From positions 19,326-28,573 of the forward strand of contig DNOQ01000517.1 in the NCBI GenBank assembly GCA_003501665.1: a DNA stretch of 9,248 nucleotides. Direction: 5' to 3'. A program made the translations under genes and the position numbers. The notes below the pieces were generated by a model that made no database searches, was not told the origin of the DNA, and saw only the letters and a program-made list of their open reading frames with translations. This document shows, piece after piece, positions 1 through 6,159 of the stretch. This DNA comes from Bacteroidales bacterium. GTDB lineage: Bacteria; Bacteroidota; Bacteroidia; Bacteroidales; VadinHA17. Within the stretch, counting starts at the first letter, position 1; the number at the start of each line of letters is the position of its first letter.

Positions 1-71
1 TGTTTGTGTATTTGATACATGTGGGTTTCATGAAAAATAAATCTCTTGGTGAAGTTAACATAGTCACGGCT

Positions 72-1487
72 TTAAAAACTGGAATCTTTGTTACTTGTTT
101 GCCTGTATCTCCCGCGGAACAGGAAATATACCGGTATGCCTGCCATGATAAGGGAAAGACCAATGAGGGCTTCACGGGGCCTGGTTAATATGGTATTGAT
201 AAACAGCCCGGCACAGAAGAGAACAAATAAAGCCGTTACAACCGGGTAACCCCATGCTTTGTACGGCCGGTAAGTATCCGGCATCCTGCGGCGCAGTATG
301 AAAACTCCCGCAGCCATTGCACCGTAAAATATGTAAACGGCAAAGATGAGCATATCGGTAAGCTGATCAAAATTGCCTGACAATACGAGAACCGAGGCCC
401 ATATTCCCTGCCACAGCAATGAGTTGCCCGGTACATTTCGGCTGTTCAGCTTCCCGATGCCTGAAAAGAAGAGCCTCTCCCGCGACATTGCATAATACGG
501 CCTTGAGCCGGTCAGGATACTTGCATTGAGGCAGCCCAGGGTTGATACCAGAATAAGCAATGAAATGAAGAGTATGCCTCCCGATCCACTGAAGCTTCTC
601 ATCATTTCAATCGCGGCAACCTGATTGCCAGCTTCATGCACCCGGACCAGGTCGGGAACCGACATTACTGCGAGGTAGGAATAATTGACCAGCAGGTAGA
701 TTATTGTTATTGCAAAAACGCCGATGATAATCCCTTTGGGAATATTACGCCGGGCATCCTTAATTTCTCCTCCTATGAAGCCTGCCGATACCCATCCCTG
801 ATATGCCCAGAAAGCTGCCAGCATTGCTGTCATGAAGGATGAGACAGTAACTGAACCTTCCTTCATACTGCTGATATCAACTATCTCTGAAGGGCTCCGG
901 GAAGCATTGGTAAGTCCGGATATCACAATAACTGTCAGACCTGCACATACAAGGAAGAACAGCACTTTGTTGACCCGGGCGCCGCTCTTCAGTCCCGACA
1001 TGTTGAGGAGTGTCAGCGCCATAATAAGCATAATTGCAGTAAGCTTGATACCAAAATCCTGAAAAGGAAAGAAAACGCCTCCAATGGTGGCATTCTGCCA
1101 TTCGGAAAATAACTCAGGCAGTGGAACGATGCTGTTCAGAGACTGGGTAAAGACGTATGCCAGCGATGCGATGGTAGCAGTCTGGATTACTGTAAATAAA
1201 GACCAGCCATAGAGAAAGGAGAAGAAGCGGTTGTAGATTTTTTTTAGATAGACATACTCCCCGCCGGTGTCAGCCAGCATGCCGGCCAGCTCAGCGTTGC
1301 TCAGGGCACCGAAAAGTGTGATCATTCCGGCTGCGGCCCATGCAATAAGTATCCAGGCGGACGATTGCAGCCCGTCGGCCATGGGAGCAATTTTTTTGTA
1401 CACCCCAGAACCAATAATGTTGGCAAAGACGAAGATTATAACATAACCAAGTCCGAGTGTCCTGGAAAGACTTCGCTGATTATTCAT
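72..1487 (-). CDS. APC-superfamily amino acid permease (LAT/SteT-like)
   Basis: A 471-residue integral inner-membrane transporter, expected to move amino acids by proton symport or amino acid exchange. The protein is hydrophobic throughout, with about 12 likely membrane segments, which is the usual APC length and layout. Family marks include GSGVY at residues 26-30 (the unwound Gly-Ser-Gly stretch of TM1 that binds substrate), GGEYVYL at 75-81, AYQGW at 228-232 in TM6, GGEIKDARRNIPK at 239-251 and YRPYKAWGYPV at 406-416. The C-terminal part (VYIFYGAMAAGVFILRRR, then GLSLIMAGIPVY) resembles the serine/threonine exchanger SteT and eukaryotic LAT light chains. The ATG at 1487 fits the family N-terminus and has GAGGGG five bases upstream (1493-1498). 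The gene lies 74 bases downstream of the propeller gene on the same strand and may be read through from it, though a weak promoter core also precedes it. Substrate cannot be read from the sequence. Family call is firm. Confidence 0.93.
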   Translation of the reverse strand: MNNQRSLSRTLGLGYVIIFVFANIIGSGVYKKIAPMADGLQSSAWILIAWAAAGMITLFGALSNAELAGMLADTGGEYVYLKKIYNRFFSFLYGWSLFTVIQTATIASLAYVFTQSLNSIVPLPELFSEWQNATIGGVFFPFQDFGIKLTAIMLIMALTLLNMSGLKSGARVNKVLFFLVCAGLTVIVISGLTNASRSPSEIVDISSMKEGSVTVSSFMTAMLAAFWAYQGWVSAGFIGGEIKDARRNIPKGIIIGVFAITIIYLLVNYSYLAVMSVPDLVRVHEAGNQVAAIEMMRSFSGSGGILFISLLILVSTLGCLNASILTGSRPYYAMSRERLFFSGIGKLNSRNVPGNSLLWQGIWASVLVLSGNFDQLTDMLIFAVYIFYGAMAAGVFILRRRMPDTYRPYKAWGYPVVTALFVLFCAGLFINTILTRPREALIGLSLIMAGIPVYFLFRGRYRQTSNKDSSF

Positions 1488-1517
1488 TGGCGCCCCTCAT
1501 TCCGAAGTTTGAAGGAC

Positions 1518-1525
1518 CAAATTAA
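1518..1525 (-). promoter_or_regulatory. candidate -7 box upstream of the permease
   Basis: On the minus strand this reads TTAATTTG, one mismatch from the Bacteroidota -7 consensus TAnnTTTG. It is followed by GTCC, exactly as at the better -7 box of the propeller gene, and lies 30 bases before the permease ATG. No TTTG is visible at the -33 position, so this is a weak call. Read-through from the upstream gene is an alternative. Confidence 0.3.
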
Positions 1526-1561
1526 GAAATAAGTTGAATTAATATTTGCTCACGAAGATGT

Positions 1562-2818
1562 TCAGCTGGATTTTATCTGATATACCATCAACACATCTCC
1601 ATGTCTAACGTAGAGCTTCCCTTTGTTAATTACGGGATGAGCCCAGAAGGGTCCTTCTCCTTTGGTTATCTGAAACTCGCTTACAATGTCGAGTTTGGTT
1701 GGATCGGGCTTTACAAGGGCAATATGACCTGACTTTTCTTCGAACAGGTACAGCATTCCGTCGGCTGAAATTACAGAACCTCTCGCGTACCATCTCTGGG
1801 TCCACAGCGTTTTTCCGGTTGTCCAGTCCACACAGGCCCACATATCTGCCGGCTTTGACATATGAGTTGATCCGAAAATATTATTCCCGAGAAGTACTGT
1901 TCCACCAAGCTGAGGATCAAAACTCCTGTTTTCCCAGACAGTTTGAACTGAATTTCCGTCAGGAGCAAGCTTAAGTTTTAATGCAACCCAGTTATACCCA
2001 TTGGCAATGAGAATGTGCCCATCCCTGAAAAGGGGAGTCATTGCGTGATTTTTCATTACCCTGCCGGTTGCTGCATTGATTTCAGGATAGTTTAATTTCC
2101 AGATTATCTTTCCATCTTTTGCATTGACTGCAAGAATGTAAGTCCCCAATACGGTTACGATCATTTTCTTGCCGGCATATTCAATAAGCCTTGGATTCAT
2201 ATACTGCGGCTCCTGGTCGATGGGTTCCGCCTCCCATACCACCTTGCCGTCGGCAATATTGAATGCTACGAGCGAGGCTTTCTTCCCGGCAGGAGATGCA
2301 ATTACGACATTATCGACGACCAGCGGAGATTCAGAGATCCCGAACTGTATTGGCTTGCTGTCGTATAACCGGTAATGATTTTTTGACCATTTTATTTTAC
2401 CATCCTTCCCGATACAGACAATGTCGCCGCTTCCGCTGATAAGGAATAAATTACCGTTATAGTAAGTGGGAATGCATCTTGATCCGGTATGGTTTTTCAT
2501 CCAGGCTTTACCGTAAACAGTTTCCCATTTCTTCTTCCCGTCGAGGGTCAGGGCTGTAAGTACATCTGAACTGTCTTTTCTTCCAGTAACATATACGGCA
2601 TCTTCTGTTACTGTTGGTGAAGAATAACCATCACCCATATTTTCGGCATCCCATAATAGTGCCGGCCCGTTTGCAGGCCACTTTTTCAGCAATCCGGTTT
2701 CGTTATATATGCCGCTTCGGCCCGGTCCCCGCCATTCGTAAAGCTGGCTATAACCTATAGTTAAGGAAACAGTACTTAATATTATTGTCAGGAAAAATTT
2801 TAAATATAATGACTTCAT
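1562..2818 (-). CDS. secreted PQQ-like (BamB-type) beta-propeller protein
   Basis: A 418-residue protein with an N-terminal signal peptide (about residues 1-24: one lysine-flanked hydrophobic stretch ending IGYSQ), so it acts in the periplasm or at the cell surface. The opening WRGPGRSGIYNETGLLKKWP (29-48) is typical of PQQ-like propeller proteins in Bacteroidota and Planctomycetes. At least five propeller-blade signatures of the form D-G-K-x-x-W follow: TLDGKKKW (91-98), GKDGKIKW (137-144), IADGKVVW (188-195), NAKDGKIIW (232-240) and WTTGKTLW (332-339). True quinoprotein dehydrogenases are usually near 600 residues with a vicinal Cys-Cys pair. This protein is shorter and has only isolated cysteines (115, 135, 329), so it is more likely a binding or scaffold propeller than a proven PQQ enzyme. 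It lies between a multiheme cytochrome and a permease, all on one strand. The propeller fold is firm; the function is unknown. Confidence 0.88.
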   Translation of the reverse strand: MKSLYLKFFLTIILSTVSLTIGYSQLYEWRGPGRSGIYNETGLLKKWPANGPALLWDAENMGDGYSSPTVTEDAVYVTGRKDSSDVLTALTLDGKKKWETVYGKAWMKNHTGSRCIPTYYNGNLFLISGSGDIVCIGKDGKIKWSKNHYRLYDSKPIQFGISESPLVVDNVVIASPAGKKASLVAFNIADGKVVWEAEPIDQEPQYMNPRLIEYAGKKMIVTVLGTYILAVNAKDGKIIWKLNYPEINAATGRVMKNHAMTPLFRDGHILIANGYNWVALKLKLAPDGNSVQTVWENRSFDPQLGGTVLLGNNIFGSTHMSKPADMWACVDWTTGKTLWTQRWYARGSVISADGMLYLFEEKSGHIALVKPDPTKLDIVSEFQITKGEGPFWAHPVINKGKLYVRHGDVLMVYQIKSS

Positions 2819-2846
2819 ATATGTTAAGTTTTATTTGTGAGCGGAC

Positions 2847-2854
2847 CAAATATA
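2847..2854 (-). promoter_or_regulatory. candidate -7 promoter box of the propeller gene
   Basis: The minus strand reads TATATTTG, a full match to the Bacteroidota -7 consensus TAnnTTTG. It lies 28 bases before the ATG at 2818, which would give a leader of roughly 20-25 bases. There is no TTTG or TTG at the expected -33 spacing (19-21 bases). That position is instead taken by the 9-bp inverted repeat at 2870-2892, as would fit a promoter that depends on a bound regulator. Confidence 0.5.
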
Positions 2855-2869
2855 AGGTAAAAGTCTGTT

Positions 2870-2892
2870 TGATACATTTTTACAATGTATCA
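2870..2892. repeat. perfect 9-bp inverted repeat, candidate operator
   Basis: TGATACATT and AATGTATCA form a perfect 9-bp dyad around a 5-base spacer. The centre lies about 40 bases upstream of the start site predicted from the -7 box at 2847-2854, where a -33 element should be. No T-run follows on the minus strand and the repeat is about 100 bases past the cytochrome stop, so an operator is more likely than a terminator. Confidence 0.5.
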
Positions 2893-2908
2893 TTAACATT
2901 TATTAACA
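2892..2908. repeat. two direct ATTAACA repeats, 10-bp phased
   Basis: ATTAACA occurs at 2892-2898 and again at 2902-2908, exactly one helical turn apart. The same heptamer appears twice, as an inverted pair, in the palindrome just upstream of the cytochrome gene (4286-4292 and 4295-4301). This may be a shared binding half-site. The region is AT-rich, so chance is possible. Confidence 0.3.
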
Positions 2909-2923
2909 CTTACATCATAAGTG
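2907..2923. repeat. 6-bp inverted repeat between cytochrome and propeller genes
   Basis: CACTTA (2907-2912) and TAAGTG (2918-2923) are perfect inverted copies with a 5-base spacer. The repeat is the second dyad in this 173-base gap. It could be another regulator site or a weak transcript-end hairpin for the cytochrome gene. No T-run follows on the minus strand. Confidence 0.25.
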
Positions 2924-2991
2924 ATTTGCTTTGACCGTGTTCAGTCGACCGGAAATATCCGAAGTCAAAAACCTTTATGTCGGGAAGAGTA

Positions 2992-4272
2992 TCAGTTTGA
3001 ATTTTTCCAGGTGTAAGCGTGTGGCCAGCTTGCCGTGGCTGAGGGGATAGAAGTATGACATGCCCTGCAGCCAATTATTTTTTCAGGGCTGGCAGCTCCG
3101 TGGACTTCGGCAAACTCTTCTGAATCGTTTTCACCTCTCGATGACTCATGGCAGACACCACAACTTCCGATGGTTTTAATTTTTGAAGTAAACCCCTGGT
3201 ATTGTTTTGACTGGTAATTATCGGATGTTTCACTTGAGGGATACATTGCATGTGGACTTCCGTGGCAAGCACTGCAATACATGCTGCCGTGCCCCTGTGA
3301 ATTACGGTATAATGCTGATCCGGTACTGACTCCGGTTACGTCCTCATGGCAGGATGCACATGCCGGTTCTGATGCCCAGGGAATCCTTCCGGCGGCAATT
3401 GTGGAGGCGACATTTGCCATACTTCCATGACAATTTGTACATTTGCCATCATCTGAAGTGTGAGCAATGCTTCTGTTGCATTTTGTCGTTGCCCCCGGAT
3501 GACAATCATAGCATGATGCACCCCGTGATGAATGTGAACCATGCAGAACCTGCGACAAATATTTCTGTGGTCCTGTATTGATTCCAAGTGCCGGGCTCGG
3601 ATGGCAGGATGCGCAAAGAACAGGCTGACTGACTGCAGCTGACAGTGTCGTACCATGCTCTGAATCGTGCTCCGACAGGATATCATCAAAGGCAAAGGCT
3701 CCATGGCATTTCGCGCAGTTTAGCTCATCCGATGTCGGGACGGTGGCTCTGGTTTCGGCAAGTATTTTGCCTGCCCCGTCCTTTACGGTTATTTCGGCCA
3801 CCTGGTAAGGATTCCAGGTGTTGTCATCACTAACCGGCACAACAGGAATCCCTTCGGCAATAAAATAATTCCCGGATGCTGTCATATCCCCTGTCAGGCC
3901 CTTTCCTTTCAGACCAACGTCATGGGCAGGGGTTACACCAAATAGCTTATTTGCATTATCCCAGAATCCACCATATGTCCTTTTGTTGTATGATGTGCTG
4001 TTGCCTGTCAGCTTATACTCCACAGTGATTCCAGCCGTAACAATTTCAGGCGGAGAACCCCTTTTGACGACCTGGACCATTACGTTGTTGTACGGAGGAA
4101 GTATAACAAGCTTATCATAGCTTGGATTCAGACAATGCATCCCAAGGTCGTTCCATGCAAAAACCGACCAGGCTCCTTCGGTACCTGTTGATCCGTCATC
4201 GGTTTTAGTGCAGGAAACCAGACTGACTGATAAAACTATCAGCATGAAAAGAAATCCTGTTTGAGTTTTCAT
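2992..4272 (-). CDS. octaheme c-type cytochrome lipoprotein
   Basis: A 426-residue electron-transfer lipoprotein. A hydrophobic signal (1-20) ends in the lipobox LVSC, with lipidation expected at Cys21. The next residues, TKTDDG, carry a lysine and two aspartates close after the cysteine, resembling the Bacteroidota signal that sends lipoproteins to the cell surface. Eight CXXCH heme c sites lie at residues 186, 220, 254, 278, 305, 333, 371 and 402. Nine further histidines in that half (202, 206, 244, 247, 271, 328, 341, 391, 418) are enough for bis-His ligation. Residues 34-180 contain no heme motif and begin with SVFAWNDLGMHC and ILPPYNN, a wording I recall from multiheme proteins of Deltaproteobacteria. 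Two extra cysteines (47, and 265 in TTKCNRS) are not heme sites. The start is the ATG at 4272, which gives a proper signal peptide; no Shine-Dalgarno sequence is visible. Redox partner and substrate are unknown. Confidence 0.93.
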   Translation of the reverse strand: MKTQTGFLFMLIVLSVSLVSCTKTDDGSTGTEGAWSVFAWNDLGMHCLNPSYDKLVILPPYNNVMVQVVKRGSPPEIVTAGITVEYKLTGNSTSYNKRTYGGFWDNANKLFGVTPAHDVGLKGKGLTGDMTASGNYFIAEGIPVVPVSDDNTWNPYQVAEITVKDGAGKILAETRATVPTSDELNCAKCHGAFAFDDILSEHDSEHGTTLSAAVSQPVLCASCHPSPALGINTGPQKYLSQVLHGSHSSRGASCYDCHPGATTKCNRSIAHTSDDGKCTNCHGSMANVASTIAAGRIPWASEPACASCHEDVTGVSTGSALYRNSQGHGSMYCSACHGSPHAMYPSSETSDNYQSKQYQGFTSKIKTIGSCGVCHESSRGENDSEEFAEVHGAASPEKIIGCRACHTSIPSATASWPHAYTWKNSN

Positions 4273-4284
4273 TCGGCTGAAGCT

Positions 4285-4302
4285 TTGTTAATTAATTAAC
4301 AA
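4285..4302. repeat. 18-bp perfect palindrome upstream of the cytochrome gene
   Basis: TTGTTAATTAATTAACAA is its own reverse complement over all 18 bases and ends 12 bases before the cytochrome ATG. It holds two inverted copies of the heptamer ATTAACA around a central TA. On the minus strand it directly follows TAAATATG, one mismatch from the -7 consensus TAnnTTTG, so a bound protein could sit over the transcription start. It is entirely AT apart from two G/C pairs. Confidence 0.45.
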
Positions 4303-4452
4303 TCATATTTATGGACCAGACAACTTAAGCTACCCTGACAATATTGCCTATATGAGTTTCGGATAATAAAATTAAACTAAATTCCTGGAAATAAATGGGA
4401 AAAGGGACAACACAATTTATATATCCGGGATGATATTAAGCATAAATCAGAA

Positions 4453-4632
4453 TCATCTTCTGAAATTTTTTTCACAAGGACATGGAATTTGTCGGTGTTT
4501 TCCGGATTTGTTTTGAGTTGCACAGCTACCAAGAGTCTGCAGGATCAAAATAACCAAAATTGTTTTTATAATAATTCCCTTCAACCGGTTATGCTTACAG
4601 ATTTCTTTAAAAGTCATATCAATAAGTGTCAT
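4453..4632 (-). CDS. small lipoprotein, 59 residues
   Basis: A short gene lying antisense to a non-coding open frame on the plus strand. From the ATG at 4632 it has 59 residues; a second in-frame ATG at 4617 would give 54, and a TTG at codon 17 would give a more usual short signal peptide beginning MKGIIIKTI. A stop codon directly precedes the first ATG. The protein has a basic N-region, a strongly hydrophobic stretch (about residues 20-34, IIIKTILVILILQTL) and a lipobox LGSC with lipidation expected at Cys37. The mature part is only about 23 residues, basic, and ends IPCPCEKNFRR with a Cys-Pro-Cys pair. I recall similarly tiny lipoproteins with such tails in Bacteroidota, but no function is known to me. 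It lies 180 bases upstream of the cytochrome gene on the same strand and could be its partner. The textbook lipoprotein signal makes it credible despite its length. Confidence 0.6.
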   Translation of the reverse strand: MTLIDMTFKEICKHNRLKGIIIKTILVILILQTLGSCATQNKSGKHRQIPCPCEKNFRR

Positions 4633-4697
4633 TCAACCCGAACTTTCAGTAAGATTAAAACTTATCCGGGCCCTGAATTATTGTATTTCTCATAATC

Positions 4698-4711
4698 ACA
4701 GGATCTCCTGT
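4698..4711. repeat. 6-bp dyad in the divergent intergenic region
   Basis: ACAGGA and TCCTGT flank two bases (TC), giving a near-palindrome of 14 bases midway between the small lipoprotein and the helicase promoter. It could be an operator serving either divergent side. The arms are short and this is a weak call. Confidence 0.25.
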
Positions 4712-4784
4712 ATTTTCTTCAAATTTCATGTACCGGATCATTTCAGGATTTAAGGCACTGATATTTCAACACATAACGGGAAAT

Positions 4785-4815
4785 TTTGATAATCCGGCAT
4801 TTTTCACTAACTTTG
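4785..4815 (+). promoter_or_regulatory. Bacteroidota-type promoter of the helicase-prfC pair
   Basis: TTTG at 4785-4788 (-33) and TAACTTTG at 4808-4815 (-7) are separated by 19 bases, matching the known Bacteroidota consensus TTTG / TAnnTTTG at every fixed position and at the usual spacing. Transcription would start near 4820 and leave a leader of about 30 bases before the helicase ATG at 4853. This is the best promoter in the window. Confidence 0.72.
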
Positions 4816-4852
4816 CTGGCTTTCATGAATTTAAGAAAATCACAGAACCTTT

Positions 4853-6127
4853 ATGGAATTTGAAAATTTGGGTCTGGTCCCGGAATTGCTGGAATCAATT
4901 GATTATATGGGTTTCAGCGAAACCACACCTATACAGGAAAAAGCTATTCCGGTTATTATGGCCGGCAGAGACCTGATTGCCTCCGCACAGACAGGAACAG
5001 GGAAAACTGCTGCGTTTCTTCTCCCTGTAATGAACGACATTTGCAGGAAGCGTCCCGAACATACCCACACACTGATACTGGTCCCGACCCGCGAACTGGC
5101 TATACAGATCGATCAGCAGATACTTGGCCTGGCCTATACATTAAACATTACATCCATAGCTGTTTACGGCGGCGGAGACGGCAGCGGCTGGGAACAGGAG
5201 AAGATCGCTCTTTCAAAGGGAGCCGACATGATTGTGGCTACCCCCGGGCGATTGATCTCACATCTTACCCAGGGTTATGTCAGATTTGACAAAATAGAGA
5301 TGCTTGTTCTTGATGAAGCCGACCGCATGCTTGACATAGGATTCTATGACGATATCATGCTGATAATATCACACATCCCCGCGGTAAGACAAACTCTCAT
5401 GTTCAGCGCAACCATTCCTCACAGAATCAGGTCGCTGTCAAAGAAGATAATGAATAATCCGGTGGAGATATCTCTTGAGATGTCGAAGCCTGCCGATGGT
5501 GTCATTCAAAGTGTGTATTATCTCGAAGAAACCCAGAAAATACCCCTGATCAACACCCTCCTTGGTGAAAATCCTGATCACCAGAGCGTCCTGATATTCA
5601 CCTCCACAAAAAAGAAAGTGTCTGATGTTGTCAGGGGATTGCGCTCCGGCTTATATCTGGTTGAAGGGATTTCTTCGGCCCTTGAACAGAATGAAAGGGA
5701 AGAAATGCTTATCAGGTTCCGCTCGCGCCAATGCCGCGTACTTGTTGCAACGGATGTTCTGAGCAGAGGCATTGATGTCAAGGATATCAACATGGTAATA
5801 AATTATGACGTCCCGTCAGATGCAGAGGATTATGTGCACCGGGTCGGACGTACTGCGCGTGCTGAAAAAACAGGTATTGCGGTAACCCTCGTTAACAGGT
5901 CAGATCAGCCCAAAATTCAGAGGATCGAAAAACTGATCGGTTATAAAGTAAATATTGTCAGCCTCCCGGATTCTGTGGCCGGGGCAAATGTAAAAAACAG
6001 GGGAACCAGGAACTCGATTCCGGATTCCGCGGGGGAAAAACCAAGAAACAAAAAGTATCAGAAAAACAGGAGCCGGGGCGATTGGAACAAAACCAGCCCT
6101 CACAGGAAATTCATTAACCTTACCTGA
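4853..6127 (+). CDS. DEAD-box ATP-dependent RNA helicase
   Basis: A 424-residue cytoplasmic RNA helicase that unwinds or remodels RNA using ATP, with likely roles in ribosome assembly, mRNA turnover or cold adaptation. All family motifs are present in order: Q motif with PIQ (Gln28), motif I AQTGTGKT (45-52), Ia PTRELA (78-83), Ib TPGR (130-133), II DEAD (154-157), III SAT (185-187), IV LIFT (247-250), V ATDVLSRGID (299-308) and VI HRVGRTAR (329-336). The C-terminal tail (about 375-424) is basic and low-complexity, typical of an RNA-binding extension. The segment YGGGDGSGW (105-113) and SSALEQNERE (274-283), where many relatives have a His-Gly-Asp/Gly stretch, suit a Bacteroidota RhlE-like branch. 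The ATG at 4853 is favoured because the predicted transcript begins only about 30 bases earlier. prfC follows after 32 bases and is probably co-transcribed. The exact RNA target is unknown. Confidence 0.95.
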   Translation: MEFENLGLVPELLESIDYMGFSETTPIQEKAIPVIMAGRDLIASAQTGTGKTAAFLLPVMNDICRKRPEHTHTLILVPTRELAIQIDQQILGLAYTLNITSIAVYGGGDGSGWEQEKIALSKGADMIVATPGRLISHLTQGYVRFDKIEMLVLDEADRMLDIGFYDDIMLIISHIPAVRQTLMFSATIPHRIRSLSKKIMNNPVEISLEMSKPADGVIQSVYYLEETQKIPLINTLLGENPDHQSVLIFTSTKKKVSDVVRGLRSGLYLVEGISSALEQNEREEMLIRFRSRQCRVLVATDVLSRGIDVKDINMVINYDVPSDAEDYVHRVGRTARAEKTGIAVTLVNRSDQPKIQRIEKLIGYKVNIVSLPDSVAGANVKNRGTRNSIPDSAGEKPRNKKYQKNRSRGDWNKTSPHRKFINLT

Positions 6128-6159
6128 ACCGGCTTTTCATTGGCAAATAAAATTAGTTT

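Noticed and set aside
1562..2818. Call as a PQQ-dependent alcohol dehydrogenase
   Set aside because: The length (418) is too short, there is no vicinal Cys-Cys pair and no cytochrome domain. Only the propeller repeats support the relationship.
3336..3704. 122-codon minus-strand frame inside the cytochrome gene
   Set aside because: It is an alternative-frame shadow of the heme-binding region; the true frame has eight CXXCH motifs and a signal peptide.
4447..4472. Hairpin TCAGAA/TTCTGA followed by seven T on the plus strand
   Set aside because: It looks like an intrinsic terminator, but no plus-strand gene ends there. The bases belong to the 3' end of the minus-strand lipoprotein gene, where the T-run encodes lysine and neighbouring codons.
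4482..4553. 23-codon plus-strand frame with ATG after AAGGAC
   Set aside because: The purine run touches the ATG, leaving no usable spacing, and the peptide has no recognisable feature. It also lies antisense to the small lipoprotein gene.
4489..4695. Plus-strand 68-codon frame starting with TTG, with a VLSC-like stretch
   Set aside because: It lies largely antisense to the 59-residue minus-strand lipoprotein, whose signal peptide and lipobox are far better. The plus-strand frame has no ATG, no long hydrophobic segment and no recognisable domain.
4655..4729. 24-codon minus-strand frame 22 bases upstream of the small lipoprotein
   Set aside because: No signal, no known attenuator pattern and no run of regulatory codons; probably chance in intergenic DNA.
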